Source: Symsagittifera roscoffensis (lineage: Eukaryota; Xenacoelomorpha; Acoela; Convolutidae). Taken from it: 64,000 bases of DNA. The stretch lies in assembly GCF_963678635.1 (NCBI RefSeq), contig NC_087063.1, positions 7,284,386 through 7,348,385 on the forward strand. The letters are read 5' to 3'. Shown one piece after another: positions 1 through 9,157 of this stretch; within the stretch, counting starts at the first letter, position 1; every line of letters starts with the position of its first letter. Position numbers and translations under genes: made by a program. The notes beneath the pieces were generated by a model. The model was not told the origin of the DNA. It did no database searches and worked only from the letters and a program-made list of their open reading frames with translations.

Positions 1-1284
1 GTCTTGAGACCAATAGCGTACGGGAGCAAAGTCCTGAGTGACACGGAAATGAAGTACGGAGCACCGAAAGCAGAGATGTTCGCGGTGGTTACCTTTGTCG
101 AGAAATACAGGGCATACCTGGGCAGTGAGCCATTCAAGTTGCGAGTCGACAACCGAGCACTGAGCTGGCTGAAAACGTACTCAATGGACCAAAGTTACAT
201 TGGGAGGTGGATAGTTTGCCTGGACGGATACAACCTGATAATTGAGCATAGAACACGAGATAAACGTCAGAATGCCGACAGCTTGAGTAAGAAGACGGAG
301 TTCTATGAGAGACAAGAGCAAAGAGAGGCAGACAGACCTGAAATCAAAGATGGCTTCTCCTTCATGGACAAGGAAAGGTACGACAGTCTTCCACTCACGA
401 GATGGCTGGACAAATCAGGCAAACTGATAGAAGATCATCCTGAATTACCTAAAGAACCTCCAGAGAAGACCATCTTGAAGAAGAGCAAAAGGATTCCAAT
501 AGAAATAATACTAAAGTCGAAGATCGTGAGGGAGACGCTCAAGGCAAAAGGCTATGATCTTAACCAGGTAGGAGCAGGAACTGCACAGATAGATGATGAC
601 TTAATGAGGTTGCTCGAGAAACTATCAGATGAGAAGCCCGTGATCCAAGAGAAGGGTCAAGAGGAACCGGAAGTCACTATACTTCGGAGAGAAGAAACAG
701 TGAACAATACCGACTCCTCAAGAGGAAGCGTCACTGACAGCAAAGATGTCGTGCGGTCACTAGTTGACAAAATCCCCGAAAACATTCTGGAGCAGACCAA
801 GGTTAGGAAAAAGAAAGTGACGTTCAAAGAAGATACTGAACACCTGGGACTAGGTCAAGAGTCCGGGGAGTGTTCCATGTTCACGGAAGAAGAAACCGGA
901 GAGGGAAAATTGTCCGGGGAGCGTGAAGAATGGGATGAAGATTCGGATGAGAGCAGCGAAAACCAAGACAGTCTGTGCATGATATTGGCGGAAGAGAAGA
1001 CAAGGCACCACGACAGGGAGTTACAGACGGATCCATCTTCAGGAACGTACAATCTGGACGTACAGGAGATACGAGGTGGTGAAGAACTTGAGAAAATTGT
1101 GGTTTCAAGGAAGCCATTCAGGGAATTATCATGCAACTCAAACGTCAGAACGAATCTGGTGCCAGAAGATGATATGAAAATCGTGAAAAGGATGATATGC
1201 GTGAAGCTGAGTGATGACATCCACAACCCTGGTGAGCAATGGACAGATCATGGCGCTAAAGGAGCATGTCAAGGCAAGATATAG
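1..1284 (+). CDS. Pol fragment: RNase H C-terminal part and acidic tether
   Basis: The frame is open from the window edge. It starts within the Ty3/gypsy RNase H domain, which removes the RNA strand after reverse transcription. Candidate catalytic acids are E25 (in KAEMFAV), D50 (in RVDNRAL) and D93 (in NADSLSKK), numbered from base 1. Residues from about 110 to 426 form a charged linker towards integrase and include an LSGE motif that recurs in the other copies. The frame ends at 1284 because of a frameshift near 1,235: the following residues (ARYRLSD) continue in the integrase frame. RNase H is supported by alignment with the same region of elements B and C. Confidence 0.85.
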   Translation, partial: VLRPIAYGSKVLSDTEMKYGAPKAEMFAVVTFVEKYRAYLGSEPFKLRVDNRALSWLKTYSMDQSYIGRWIVCLDGYNLIIEHRTRDKRQNADSLSKKTEFYERQEQREADRPEIKDGFSFMDKERYDSLPLTRWLDKSGKLIEDHPELPKEPPEKTILKKSKRIPIEIILKSKIVRETLKAKGYDLNQVGAGTAQIDDDLMRLLEKLSDEKPVIQEKGQEEPEVTILRREETVNNTDSSRGSVTDSKDVVRSLVDKIPENILEQTKVRKKKVTFKEDTEHLGLGQESGECSMFTEEETGEGKLSGEREEWDEDSDESSENQDSLCMILAEEKTRHHDRELQTDPSSGTYNLDVQEIRGGEELEKIVVSRKPFRELSCNSNVRTNLVPEDDMKIVKRMICVKLSDDIHNPGEQWTDHGAKGACQGKI

Positions 1285-3853
1285 GCTGTCAGACCTAATA
1301 AGAGCCCAAAAGAATGACAAAATGACAAGTAACCTCTCCAAATGGATCCAGTCGGGGGTCAAGGAGAAGGGGGAACTCGAGGAAGTCAGCTACAAGATCT
1401 TGAGCCAATTCTACAAAGAGAAGAAAGACTTACTCTACCACACAGCTGATGGGGTGGTAGCATGCAAGAGGAAAGATGAGGAGAAGATATTACACAAACA
1501 CAACCTCGTCATACTGCCACAATTGTATCAAACGGAGGTGCTTTTCAGATCGCACGACCAGATGGGGCACCAGGGGATAGATAAAGTACAACAGAGGATA
1601 CTTCACAGGTTTGATTGGCCAGGAATGAGAAAAGCTTGCGAGAGATGGGTGAATGCCTGCTTGGCATGCCTCCAGGTAAAAGACCCAAGGAAGATGAAAT
1701 TTCCCCTCAAGTCCGTCGAGAGCTCAGAGTTCAACGAAGTGGTGCAGATAGACCATCAAAAAATCTGCATGACGGAGTCGGGATATAACCAGATACTGGT
1801 TATAATAGATCACTTCACAAAGTTGGCGGAAGCGGTTCCGTGCAAGACAGCCTCGGCCGAGAAGACATGTGATCATCTGATAACGCATTGGTTATCGCGG
1901 TATGGTTGTCCAATGACTTTCCAGTCGGACAACGGCAAAGCTTTTGTGGGGGACTTGACAAAAGAATTGATGAGGAGATCGCACATTGCTCAAGTACACT
2001 CGACAACCTACCATCCACAGACCAACGGGTTGGTAGAGAGACAGAACAGGACACTGGTCAACATGTTAAGGGTGTACTGCTCAAGATACATGACGGATTG
2101 GGATAAATACCTGCCACAGGTAGTAGGGGCCTACAACAGTACACAGCACTCAACGACGGGCATCAGTCCCTTCATGATGTTGACGGGTAGGGAGAGAGCA
2201 ATGCCTCTGACATTCTTTTACCCGGAATACGAAGGGAAAAGGACGTCGCCTCAGGCATACGTGAAAGAAGCGATCAAAAGACAACAGGAGTTAAACGAGC
2301 TATGCAGGAGGAACACGGCGCAAGCGCAAATGAGGCAACGCAGAAAATATGACGAAAAAATATTACAAGCGAAGCCATATGAAGTGGGCCAATACGTGTG
2401 GGTCTTCCAAAATGTCATACCGCCCAAGGGAACAAAGAAACTACTCAAGAAGTGGAGGGGACCATTCATGATAACGGAAGTTCATCAACAAGGACGGTTC
2501 TATCGCTTGAGTACTGGGCGAGCGGCACATTATGAAAATCTGAAGCCTCACGTCCCGTCCCCGGAGGATTGGTGCATACCGAAGGACATGGAGGGTCTTG
2601 AGTACCTGGTGGTTGAGCCAGCGTGTGAAGTGAATGAAAAAGGCACCAGAGAGAAGAATGATGGTAATGAGAACTTGAGTTTGGACGACAATGAAAAGAT
2701 AGAAGTGGAGTCTGAAGCAGGATCATTTGTAGAAGAAGACTGGAACGACCCGGAGCAAGATGAGGTGCCGAAGTGGATGGAGCCAGATCGACCAATACCA
2801 CCGGGAACCAGGACTGGCAATCGTAAACGGACCGGCATGAGGTACAACAGGTACGGGGATGACTTCTTGATCGATAAGATACAGCCAGACAAATTGGGCG
2901 AGGAACTACTGAGTGCAGGCGAACTGGAAGCCGAAGAGGAATGGCAGGTCATTGACGATGGTGGACACTATCCGCAGGAAGACTACTCGACGCCAGAATT
3001 GGAGACGGATCTCGAACAGAGTGAGATAGAGAGGAGGGAGAACACGAACTTGAGGATGCGCGATGTCAAAGACGAGAGCCGCGAAGGACAAAACATTCAA
3101 CAAGTCGACGTATCATCGGCAAATTATATGAAGGCAGAGGACCCTCTTTTCGGATGGACGGCAACAGATAGGCCACTGGACATTCCTCCGGACAATTCAG
3201 ACCCGACAACATCGACGGGGACGTCGATAAATATTTTTGTCCGGGGAGTGGGGGTAGGACTTACCCACACCGAAAATTTGATGATAAAGAAGCTCAAGGA
3301 AGTGAGAGAAACAAGCAAATTGGAACTGGAAGAAGAAGAGCCAGAGCCTACCATAGGTCGGAATTTCAAAACGAAATTTGAAATACCCAATGAATACTCG
3401 GAAAACATCATGATAACGGACAGCGACTTCATCCTGTCAAACAGGACTAGCGCGATCTGCATCACGGCGGACATGAGTTTCAAATCAAGATTGGAAGCTG
3501 ACTTCAGAAGAGAGTACCAGAACGTGGAGTTTCTGTTCAGACAGAGACCAGGACTGGGAGGGATGGCAGCGCTTCCACCATCAGTAGCACAAGTCCCGGG
3601 CAAATATCTGTGCTTCCTAGTGACGAGGGTCAATGACAGGAACACAATTGATTTCGAACACGTGATGTTGGCACTAACAAGACTACGAGACTTCATGATT
3701 GAAAGAGGAATAACGGAGGTCTCAATGCCGGTGTATGACCCAAACAGGGGCAAACTGAGCTCGAGGGAATTGTACGCTATCCTACATTTAGTCTTTGCGG
3801 AAACTGAGATAATGGTGTATCTGCACAAAAAATACTACTTGAGCATCGCCTGA
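1211..3853 (+). CDS. Integrase fused in frame to a macro-like domain
   Basis: This 880-residue frame starts at the first ATG after the upstream frameshift, so it is the continuation of pol rather than a separate gene. An HHCC zinc motif lies at about residues 113 to 156 (SHDQMGH, then CLAC). The catalytic triad is D181, D240 and E276, which is D-x58-D-x35-E, typical of retroviral and Ty3 integrases that insert cDNA into the genome. A GPY/F-like segment (KWRGPF) lies near residue 415, followed by an acidic stretch. Residues about 667 to 880 resemble the TARG1/Poa1 branch of macro domains, which bind ADP-ribose; the ADP-ribose loop is altered (YDPNRGKL). Whether the fused form is ancestral is uncertain, because in B and C the macro part is in another frame. 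Confidence 0.85.
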   Translation: MMTSTTLVSNGQIMALKEHVKARYRLSDLIRAQKNDKMTSNLSKWIQSGVKEKGELEEVSYKILSQFYKEKKDLLYHTADGVVACKRKDEEKILHKHNLVILPQLYQTEVLFRSHDQMGHQGIDKVQQRILHRFDWPGMRKACERWVNACLACLQVKDPRKMKFPLKSVESSEFNEVVQIDHQKICMTESGYNQILVIIDHFTKLAEAVPCKTASAEKTCDHLITHWLSRYGCPMTFQSDNGKAFVGDLTKELMRRSHIAQVHSTTYHPQTNGLVERQNRTLVNMLRVYCSRYMTDWDKYLPQVVGAYNSTQHSTTGISPFMMLTGRERAMPLTFFYPEYEGKRTSPQAYVKEAIKRQQELNELCRRNTAQAQMRQRRKYDEKILQAKPYEVGQYVWVFQNVIPPKGTKKLLKKWRGPFMITEVHQQGRFYRLSTGRAAHYENLKPHVPSPEDWCIPKDMEGLEYLVVEPACEVNEKGTREKNDGNENLSLDDNEKIEVESEAGSFVEEDWNDPEQDEVPKWMEPDRPIPPGTRTGNRKRTGMRYNRYGDDFLIDKIQPDKLGEELLSAGELEAEEEWQVIDDGGHYPQEDYSTPELETDLEQSEIERRENTNLRMRDVKDESREGQNIQQVDVSSANYMKAEDPLFGWTATDRPLDIPPDNSDPTTSTGTSINIFVRGVGVGLTHTENLMIKKLKEVRETSKLELEEEEPEPTIGRNFKTKFEIPNEYSENIMITDSDFILSNRTSAICITADMSFKSRLEADFRREYQNVEFLFRQRPGLGGMAALPPSVAQVPGKYLCFLVTRVNDRNTIDFEHVMLALTRLRDFMIERGITEVSMPVYDPNRGKLSSRELYAILHLVFAETEIMVYLHKKYYLSIA
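3211..3258 (+). promoter_or_regulatory. Hairpin plus GTCCGGGGAG motif at macro start (A)
   Basis: Bases 3211 to 3228 (ATCGACGGGGACGTCGAT) form a perfect 7-bp stem with a GGGA loop. A T-rich stretch and GTCCGGGGAGTGGGGGTAGG follow. The same arrangement precedes the macro-like domain in elements B and C. It is also coding here (STGTS, then FVRGVGVG), so conservation may be protein-driven. An RNA role is inference only. Confidence 0.4.
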
Positions 3854-4351
3854 GTTGGGGACACGGGGTCTCGAGTTGGGCGTGAGGGAGGAGTCTTGAG
3901 TTAGGTACTGGGGTGCGGCACAGGTAAAGGGATCTTAAGACGTGATTGGCATGACAATTGAATTTTAAAAAAGAATTAACGGTGCTAAAACATAAAATGA
4001 ATCTGCATGCTTTTAAGGAAATTCCAATTGAATTGTTTTAAGTAGAATGAAAATGATAAGATTTTAACCATACTGGTAAAAGGGGGGTTTCTAGGTTAGG
4101 AGCATGACATGTTAAGTCTTAATGTGGTTTCTGTTTTCAGATCAAGTTTGAAAAACAAAGTTGAAAATCCAACTACACTCAAGCGAGAGACAGAAAGAGG
4201 AACCTTGATTGAACTCGCGATAATCGACACCTACAGCAAGTATTTGCAAGGGCACTTTTCTAGAGAATTCTTGAGTTGGGTAATACTTGAGTCGGTAAGG
4301 TAATTCTTGAGCTGGTTAATACATACTTGAATACATCCCGAAGTCACAAGA
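3854..4351 (+). other. Untranslated leader between macro domain and ORF2 (A)
   Basis: No long frame lies here. Variants of CTTGAGTTGGG occur near 3,851, 3,872, 3,894, 4,271, 4,289 and 4,306, forming a loose degenerate repeat. A purine run, AAAAGGGGGG, lies at 4078 to 4087. A 3' splice site ends at 4140. The block corresponds to 18,304 to 18,763 in B and 39,311 to 39,629 in C. Confidence 0.5.
4125..4140 (+). promoter_or_regulatory. Putative 3' splice site before ORF2 (A)
   Basis: A pyrimidine-rich tract ending TTTCTGTTTTCAG, with AG at 4139 to 4140, is followed by ATCAAG. It lies about 210 bases before the ORF2 ATG at 4352. Elements B and C have a similar pyrimidine-AG followed by ATCxTGATTGATC at the same relative place. 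This supports a spliced ORF2 message, as for retroviral env, but no donor was proved. Confidence 0.6.
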
Positions 4352-4885
4352 ATGGCAGACAGATTCTGGAAATCCATGCCCGCGGCCCTGAAGAAGCCTA
4401 CTCTTGATGAGCTGTACAGACGCCTGAGGGACCTGGATTATACCCAAATAGACGAGAGAATGGCGGTAATGCTGAATGCCATCCTCCAGTTGGAAGACCA
4501 GGGTGAATGCAGGGAGTCTGCGACGGAGGCTGTCTTGATGGTCGGCTACACCACCGAGGGAATATCAAACCAAGAACAGACCAGATGGTTGTCTTGGAAT
4601 GTGGATGGAGGAGTAAGGGGTTTTGACTTGGCAAGGAATCCTGGCCTGAGTAACAATACCGAATATGGCGCAGGGGAATTCCCACTACCAACTAGGCCAA
4701 CAGCAAGATCTACAGGCCAGAGCTCAAGTAAGGTGCTATCGATGACGCGAGCACAACAGACGACCGAGGCATATCCGGATCTTGGTGTTCTTGGATCGGG
4801 ATCAGGCAAAGCTGGATCGGGAGAAGGTTCAGCTGGAAAGGGACCAGGCGGTCACCGAGCGAGATCAGACTCTGAGGTTGCTTGA
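4352..4885 (+). CDS. ORF2 N-terminal block (A)
   Basis: This begins at the first ATG after the putative splice site (MADRFWK). I do not recognise the fold. It is mostly helical-looking, with a TEAVLM segment and then the block FDLARNPGL...EFPLPTRP. Equivalent blocks occur in B (HDLAREPGL...EMPLPVQP) and C (SDLANAPGL...EMPLPTKP), which shows that the segment is really coding. The frame is lost after about 4,780, where the natural continuation is in the next frame, so the C-terminal 30 or so residues of this ORF are out of frame. Confidence 0.75.
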   Translation: MADRFWKSMPAALKKPTLDELYRRLRDLDYTQIDERMAVMLNAILQLEDQGECRESATEAVLMVGYTTEGISNQEQTRWLSWNVDGGVRGFDLARNPGLSNNTEYGAGEFPLPTRPTARSTGQSSSKVLSMTRAQQTTEAYPDLGVLGSGSGKAGSGEGSAGKGPGGHRARSDSEVA

Positions 4886-5384
4886 GATGCTAAAGGCTGA
4901 ACATCAGCAGGAGGTAAGGGTGCGGGAGAATGCCGCGAATTGTGAACAACTGAAGTCGGAGTTGGAGAGAATAGAACAACGACAACGCGAACTTGACGCA
5001 CAGAAGGGAGCCAGGCCGAAGGAGCGAGTGGTTACCAGCTCGAGGCCAGAGTCACGCATGGAGGTGGATGAAGCCCCCAGGACAAGAGGACGGTTCAACC
5101 TTGACCGCGAGGCCCGAGAACACATGAGTGAGGGATTGGAAGTCTGGATACCTAATGAAGCAACGTCCTCCTTGCGTAGCCTAGAGACGCAACCCATACG
5201 CCCACTGATGGATGTGGCACTGCCGGGATATACCCCAACCTCGACCTCGAGTGACAGTCAGGTGAGCGGCGGCTCATCGCGTCTGAAGGAGCTGGGCGAG
5301 AAATTGCGACAGAGAAGTCGTGAAAGTCGGCAAGGCCGGAGCTTCCCCCAACTTGGAGGGAACAACCGGTCAGGAGCGTCGTGA
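4782..5384 (+). CDS. ORF2 coiled-coil segment (A), frameshifted
   Basis: This continues ORF2 after a frameshift near 4,780. About 80 residues with regular charged heptads (for example KLDREKVQLERDQ) predict a coiled coil, followed by a low-complexity Ser/Thr/Arg-rich linker. Element B has a coiled coil at the same place (around 19,165 to 19,330). The frame ends with TGA at 5382 to 5384, and ORF2 resumes in the original frame right after the TAG at 5387 to 5389. No ATG needs to be assigned because this is an internal piece of a larger protein. Confidence 0.7.
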   Translation: MVFLDRDQAKLDREKVQLERDQAVTERDQTLRLLEMLKAEHQQEVRVRENAANCEQLKSELERIEQRQRELDAQKGARPKERVVTSSRPESRMEVDEAPRTRGRFNLDREAREHMSEGLEVWIPNEATSSLRSLETQPIRPLMDVALPGYTPTSTSSDSQVSGGSSRLKELGEKLRQRSRESRQGRSFPQLGGNNRSGAS

Positions 5385-5389
5385 TCTAG

Positions 5390-8300
5390 AGTTATAAGAA
5401 AAACACAGAGAAGAGGTACCACAGGCACAATCGGCTGAATTGGAACGCGGAACAGAAAGCCAGGAGGGACTGCTTTCATGATGCAGCCTGGGTGGAATAT
5501 CTTGCGCCACCCCGTGTGCCAGAAGGTGCGGTCCACCTGATCATAGGGGACAGCCTGGTGCGGGTGTTGACCCGGATCCAGTCGCACTGGCAGACAGGAA
5601 TCTTGAGTTTCGCTGGAGCTGCCACGCCACAGATGTTGGCGACGCTTGAGATGCTAGGGATGACTAAAGTGTACACGGTGACCCTGATGATCGGGACTAA
5701 CGATGTATCAAGGGGAGAAGCGAGGAAAATAACGAGGCTGCACGACAAGATGAGCTGCCTTCTTGAGGAGCTGAGGATCCAGATGGACCCCATCCTGTTG
5801 ACAGTATGTACTGTCCCTTACAACATGATGTTTGATCAGCACGCCTTGGAGATGAACGAGAAGGTGCGGAACCTGAACAGGGTGATCCGAGAAATCCACC
5901 GGAAGAGTGTGCTCCCCGTCGGACTGTTGGACGTGGCGGAGCGCATGGAGCAAGCGGGATTCCCTGAGGACACCTCCAATGATGGAATCCATTTCGATAG
6001 ACCGAGGGGAGCAGAGTGGCTGAATGATGTCTTTCAAGGACACATAAACACGCTAGAGGCGGATCTGCTAGAGACAGCCCAATTCACATTAGGGCCACCT
6101 CCGAACCCACCATTCCTTGCCTCAAGGGCCTTGTCTGGTCGCTTGGGACGGAGGGTCGACACTAGAGACGGCTCGAGGAGCAACCAGGCCAGATTGCAGA
6201 GTGCCACGCCGATGGAGTCTGAGGAGGTGACGTCATCAACACCTCCAGGCTCGGCGATATCCTCAGTGGTAGTGGCAGAGAGCAAGCGGGAAAAGAGGCC
6301 TATGGAGACCGCCCGCTTGAGATATCCTGAGAAGGTGAAAGGACTGGACCTGGAGGGTTTGGAATGCAGGCGGGAATTGGCGGAGACTCTGGGTATTGAA
6401 AGAGTGTCGCACGAAGACTTAAACAGACATCATTGCGTGGACTGGTTGAAAGCTCATGAGGCGCACTTCTCGAGAACAAAACTGATGGAGGACGCGGACC
6501 TTACCGGAATTCCCACAAAAGCGATCATGGGACCCATCAACTACAGACCTCTCAAGCTGCTGGGGAGTCCTGGGCTCATAATAGAACCCCCCAAACACCG
6601 AACGAGCATCGCCAGGATCAGGTTGGCGACCCCGGCACAGTTGAAGGTGGTGGACAAGCTGCTGAATCCGGAGGGAATGGAATTGCCAGATGCCGCTTAC
6701 GAAGGCTCGAAATTGGCGGAAGATCCCAGGTACGGGAAGCCCTGTGGGAGCACCCAGCTGGCCAAAACCTTGGCAGTTTATGATAGAGCAGATCCAGCTG
6801 CTGCGAGGGTAGTCATTGTGGCGGGATCAGACTTCGAAGGAACGTCTCCTAAGTTGTTCTGGCCGGAGACTCTGATATACTCTTTGCCAGGAGCCGAACT
6901 AAACCAGATGTTAACTCTAGTGGTGGCAATAAAGTCGGAGATGCCCTGTGAGCCTGAGCTGCTATTGTTTGCAGGAATGAATGATCACCTACACGCGGCG
7001 GGACTTCTTGAGCAGCTGAAGGGCAGTGAACCGACATCGAAGAAGATATGGGAGGCCATTCAGACGTTGTTCGCGGCGATGAATGAGGTGCAAGAGAATG
7101 TTGTCTCGAGATTTGGATCCAAGACGAAGGTGGTGTTCACTACATCCCCTGGATACGCGAATATGCCACCCGCCCTACAATTTGTGTACGCGGTCTTGAT
7201 CCTAATAGCAGAGGGAAACGAATGGCGGATTCTAATGGCAGCCCCCAATCGGGAATTGGAGCCATCGAACCTGAGGCTCCGCAAGTCAGAATTGGCAGCG
7301 GCATGGGCGGACATATCTCATGCACTGAGGGGCTTTTATGGATTAGCCGACATCCTGATCGTATTGGACGAGGTGCTCTTGCTAGAGATATCGAACTTTG
7401 CCAGACAACTTAAGTTCAGCCCAGTCATCGGGGACGATCACCCGGCGATAAGCCAATTGACGGACAGCTTATGGTTTCGGAGCATGGAGGTGAAGATCAC
7501 GAGTTCCACCGGCAAGTCTAGAGGTCCGAGCAACGAGAGAAACAATGTGGCCGACACGGAGAAGCAATTAGAGTCGATGAAATATCGCCTGACGCAAGAG
7601 AATGGCTGGTGGCCATTTTTGACACCAAGGCTGGAGAACGCTACGGATAAGACGAGGGAGGAAGCACCACCCCTCGTGAAACAAGTCTGGAGTTTTCTGG
7701 AGAAACAACTGGAGCTGGCCGAAGGAAGAGGCATGACGGTGGCTAGATTTGTCTCGGCCGCCAATGAAGTGACGATTGGAGGGTTCTGGAGAGAGCACGC
7801 CGAGGGTGAGCTGAAGACTAGAAGGGATCATGAGATTCTTAAGTTCTTGAGTCCTTGCTGGGGGAAAGAATTCATGGCAGGAATGTTCGGCACCACAGCG
7901 ACTATCTTTGGAGCCTTCGTGCAGGAGATACTGGGCATGCCCATCAGCCTGCTCTTGGCTTTATATCTGGTCTACCCCAGATACTTGTTCAACATGGGCC
8001 CAGCGTACATGTTTAGTCGAGGAGTAGAGACACTTCGGGTTGGTGGGTATCTGGCACTAGTACTCTTGACCCATGGGGAATTGGTGTCGTTTCATCGATT
8101 GATGGAATATGGGGAGCCCCTGTCTATGGGGAAAGTCCACTCGAGCATCGAAACCTACTCCTACAAGTGTGCCGCGGGGTTGAAGACGTTGTTAGTGCAA
8201 TACCTCATGATGCAGAATCGGCATATGAAGGGTGAAGATAAGAATCCAACATCGAGAGAAGAATGGAAGAAGATGAATGGAGGGATGCCTCTGTTGACGG

Positions 8301-9154
8301 ACCTGTGCCTGGCAATGAGGTCGGACCCGATGGGGATAATCCGGGGTCTAGAGGAGGTGGTGACCTGCATTTACGGTCCAGCATTGACGTACGCATTCCC
8401 AGATCCCCTGGTAACAACGTATCGTTACTCTGTGACGCACTTGAGTCTTGTCAGCGTACTGGATGGGACGGCGCTCAATTGGTGTCAGCAGGAGGCGCTC
8501 AGAGCACAAATGAGCAAAACGGTACTCTTTGGAAAAGTGAAAGATGCCGAGCTGATAGTGTACAACTTCAGGGGGCAGATGCAATGTAGAATGGGAGGCA
8601 AGCGAGAGGGTCCCATCGAAACGTATCCCAAGTTCTGGAACTTGAACCCACTGACGGCAGACGGACGAGAGATCTTGAGGATTCCTGCTTGGAAGGAAAG
8701 CTTTGCACTGGTTAAGAGGGAGCTGGAGGCCATAATGGAGAAAGAAATCCTGCCGGCCACCATGCCTGAGTTCCCTATAGTTAGGAGGATGACCTTGGGA
8801 ATGAACAGCCCCTTGGTAGTTCCATCCATAATGGCGAGGATGACTACGGAAGAAGTGCAGAAGTACTTCACTGATGGCTGGGACCCCCTGTTCGTCGGCT
8901 ATACGGCGGCGGTTTACTTCCACACTAGCGAGGCGAAAATAAATTCGTGGACGACGCAAGCAAAAAAGATGAGAGGCTCGCAGCCCCCTGGATATGAGGT
9001 GCGAAAGGTCTTGAGAGCTCTTGAGCATGAGGGACTTGAGAATATGCTACCAATATGGGATGATGGCAGGATGCTCATGATGGAGGGGCATGTCGCGTTG
9101 GTGGACGACATGAAATTTGCAACAAGAAAGTATAGGGCACCCTATGGCTTATAA
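5390..9154 (+). CDS. ORF2 core (A): SGNH hydrolase, second SGNH-like domain, hydrophobic region
   Basis: About 1,254 codons are open; numbering starts at base 5390 because no start codon applies. The first domain is an SGNH/GDSL hydrolase, an esterase or lipase-type fold. It has GDSL with Ser55, block-II Gly76 (FAGAAT), GTND with Asn104, and DGIHF with Asp198 and His201, so all catalytic positions are present. A second domain has degenerate blocks: GSDF near 479 and GMND with Asn531, so it is probably inactive. Hydrophobic stretches near 848 to 862 and 885 to 900 might contact membrane. Similarity to B and C covers the whole length. Substrate and location are unknown. The frame stops at TAA (9152 to 9154) and continues in the same frame at 9158. 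Confidence 0.85.
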   Translation, partial: SYKKNTEKRYHRHNRLNWNAEQKARRDCFHDAAWVEYLAPPRVPEGAVHLIIGDSLVRVLTRIQSHWQTGILSFAGAATPQMLATLEMLGMTKVYTVTLMIGTNDVSRGEARKITRLHDKMSCLLEELRIQMDPILLTVCTVPYNMMFDQHALEMNEKVRNLNRVIREIHRKSVLPVGLLDVAERMEQAGFPEDTSNDGIHFDRPRGAEWLNDVFQGHINTLEADLLETAQFTLGPPPNPPFLASRALSGRLGRRVDTRDGSRSNQARLQSATPMESEEVTSSTPPGSAISSVVVAESKREKRPMETARLRYPEKVKGLDLEGLECRRELAETLGIERVSHEDLNRHHCVDWLKAHEAHFSRTKLMEDADLTGIPTKAIMGPINYRPLKLLGSPGLIIEPPKHRTSIARIRLATPAQLKVVDKLLNPEGMELPDAAYEGSKLAEDPRYGKPCGSTQLAKTLAVYDRADPAAARVVIVAGSDFEGTSPKLFWPETLIYSLPGAELNQMLTLVVAIKSEMPCEPELLLFAGMNDHLHAAGLLEQLKGSEPTSKKIWEAIQTLFAAMNEVQENVVSRFGSKTKVVFTTSPGYANMPPALQFVYAVLILIAEGNEWRILMAAPNRELEPSNLRLRKSELAAAWADISHALRGFYGLADILIVLDEVLLLEISNFARQLKFSPVIGDDHPAISQLTDSLWFRSMEVKITSSTGKSRGPSNERNNVADTEKQLESMKYRLTQENGWWPFLTPRLENATDKTREEAPPLVKQVWSFLEKQLELAEGRGMTVARFVSAANEVTIGGFWREHAEGELKTRRDHEILKFLSPCWGKEFMAGMFGTTATIFGAFVQEILGMPISLLLALYLVYPRYLFNMGPAYMFSRGVETLRVGGYLALVLLTHGELVSFHRLMEYGEPLSMGKVHSSIETYSYKCAAGLKTLLVQYLMMQNRHMKGEDKNPTSREEWKKMNGGMPLLTDLCLAMRSDPMGIIRGLEEVVTCIYGPALTYAFPDPLVTTYRYSVTHLSLVSVLDGTALNWCQQEALRAQMSKTVLFGKVKDAELIVYNFRGQMQCRMGGKREGPIETYPKFWNLNPLTADGREILRIPAWKESFALVKRELEAIMEKEILPATMPEFPIVRRMTLGMNSPLVVPSIMARMTTEEVQKYFTDGWDPLFVGYTAAVYFHTSEAKINSWTTQAKKMRGSQPPGYEVRKVLRALEHEGLENMLPIWDDGRMLMMEGHVALVDDMKFATRKYRAPYGL

Positions 9155-9157
9155 CAG

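Noticed and set aside
3124-3828. Long antisense frame opposite the macro domain
   Set aside because: Shadow of the sense coding sequence; it does not persist in B and C at comparable length.
4078-4087. AAAAGGGGGG as the polypurine tract before a 3' LTR
   Set aside because: Only in element A, and followed by ORF2 rather than an LTR; B and C lack it. An internal tract cannot be excluded.
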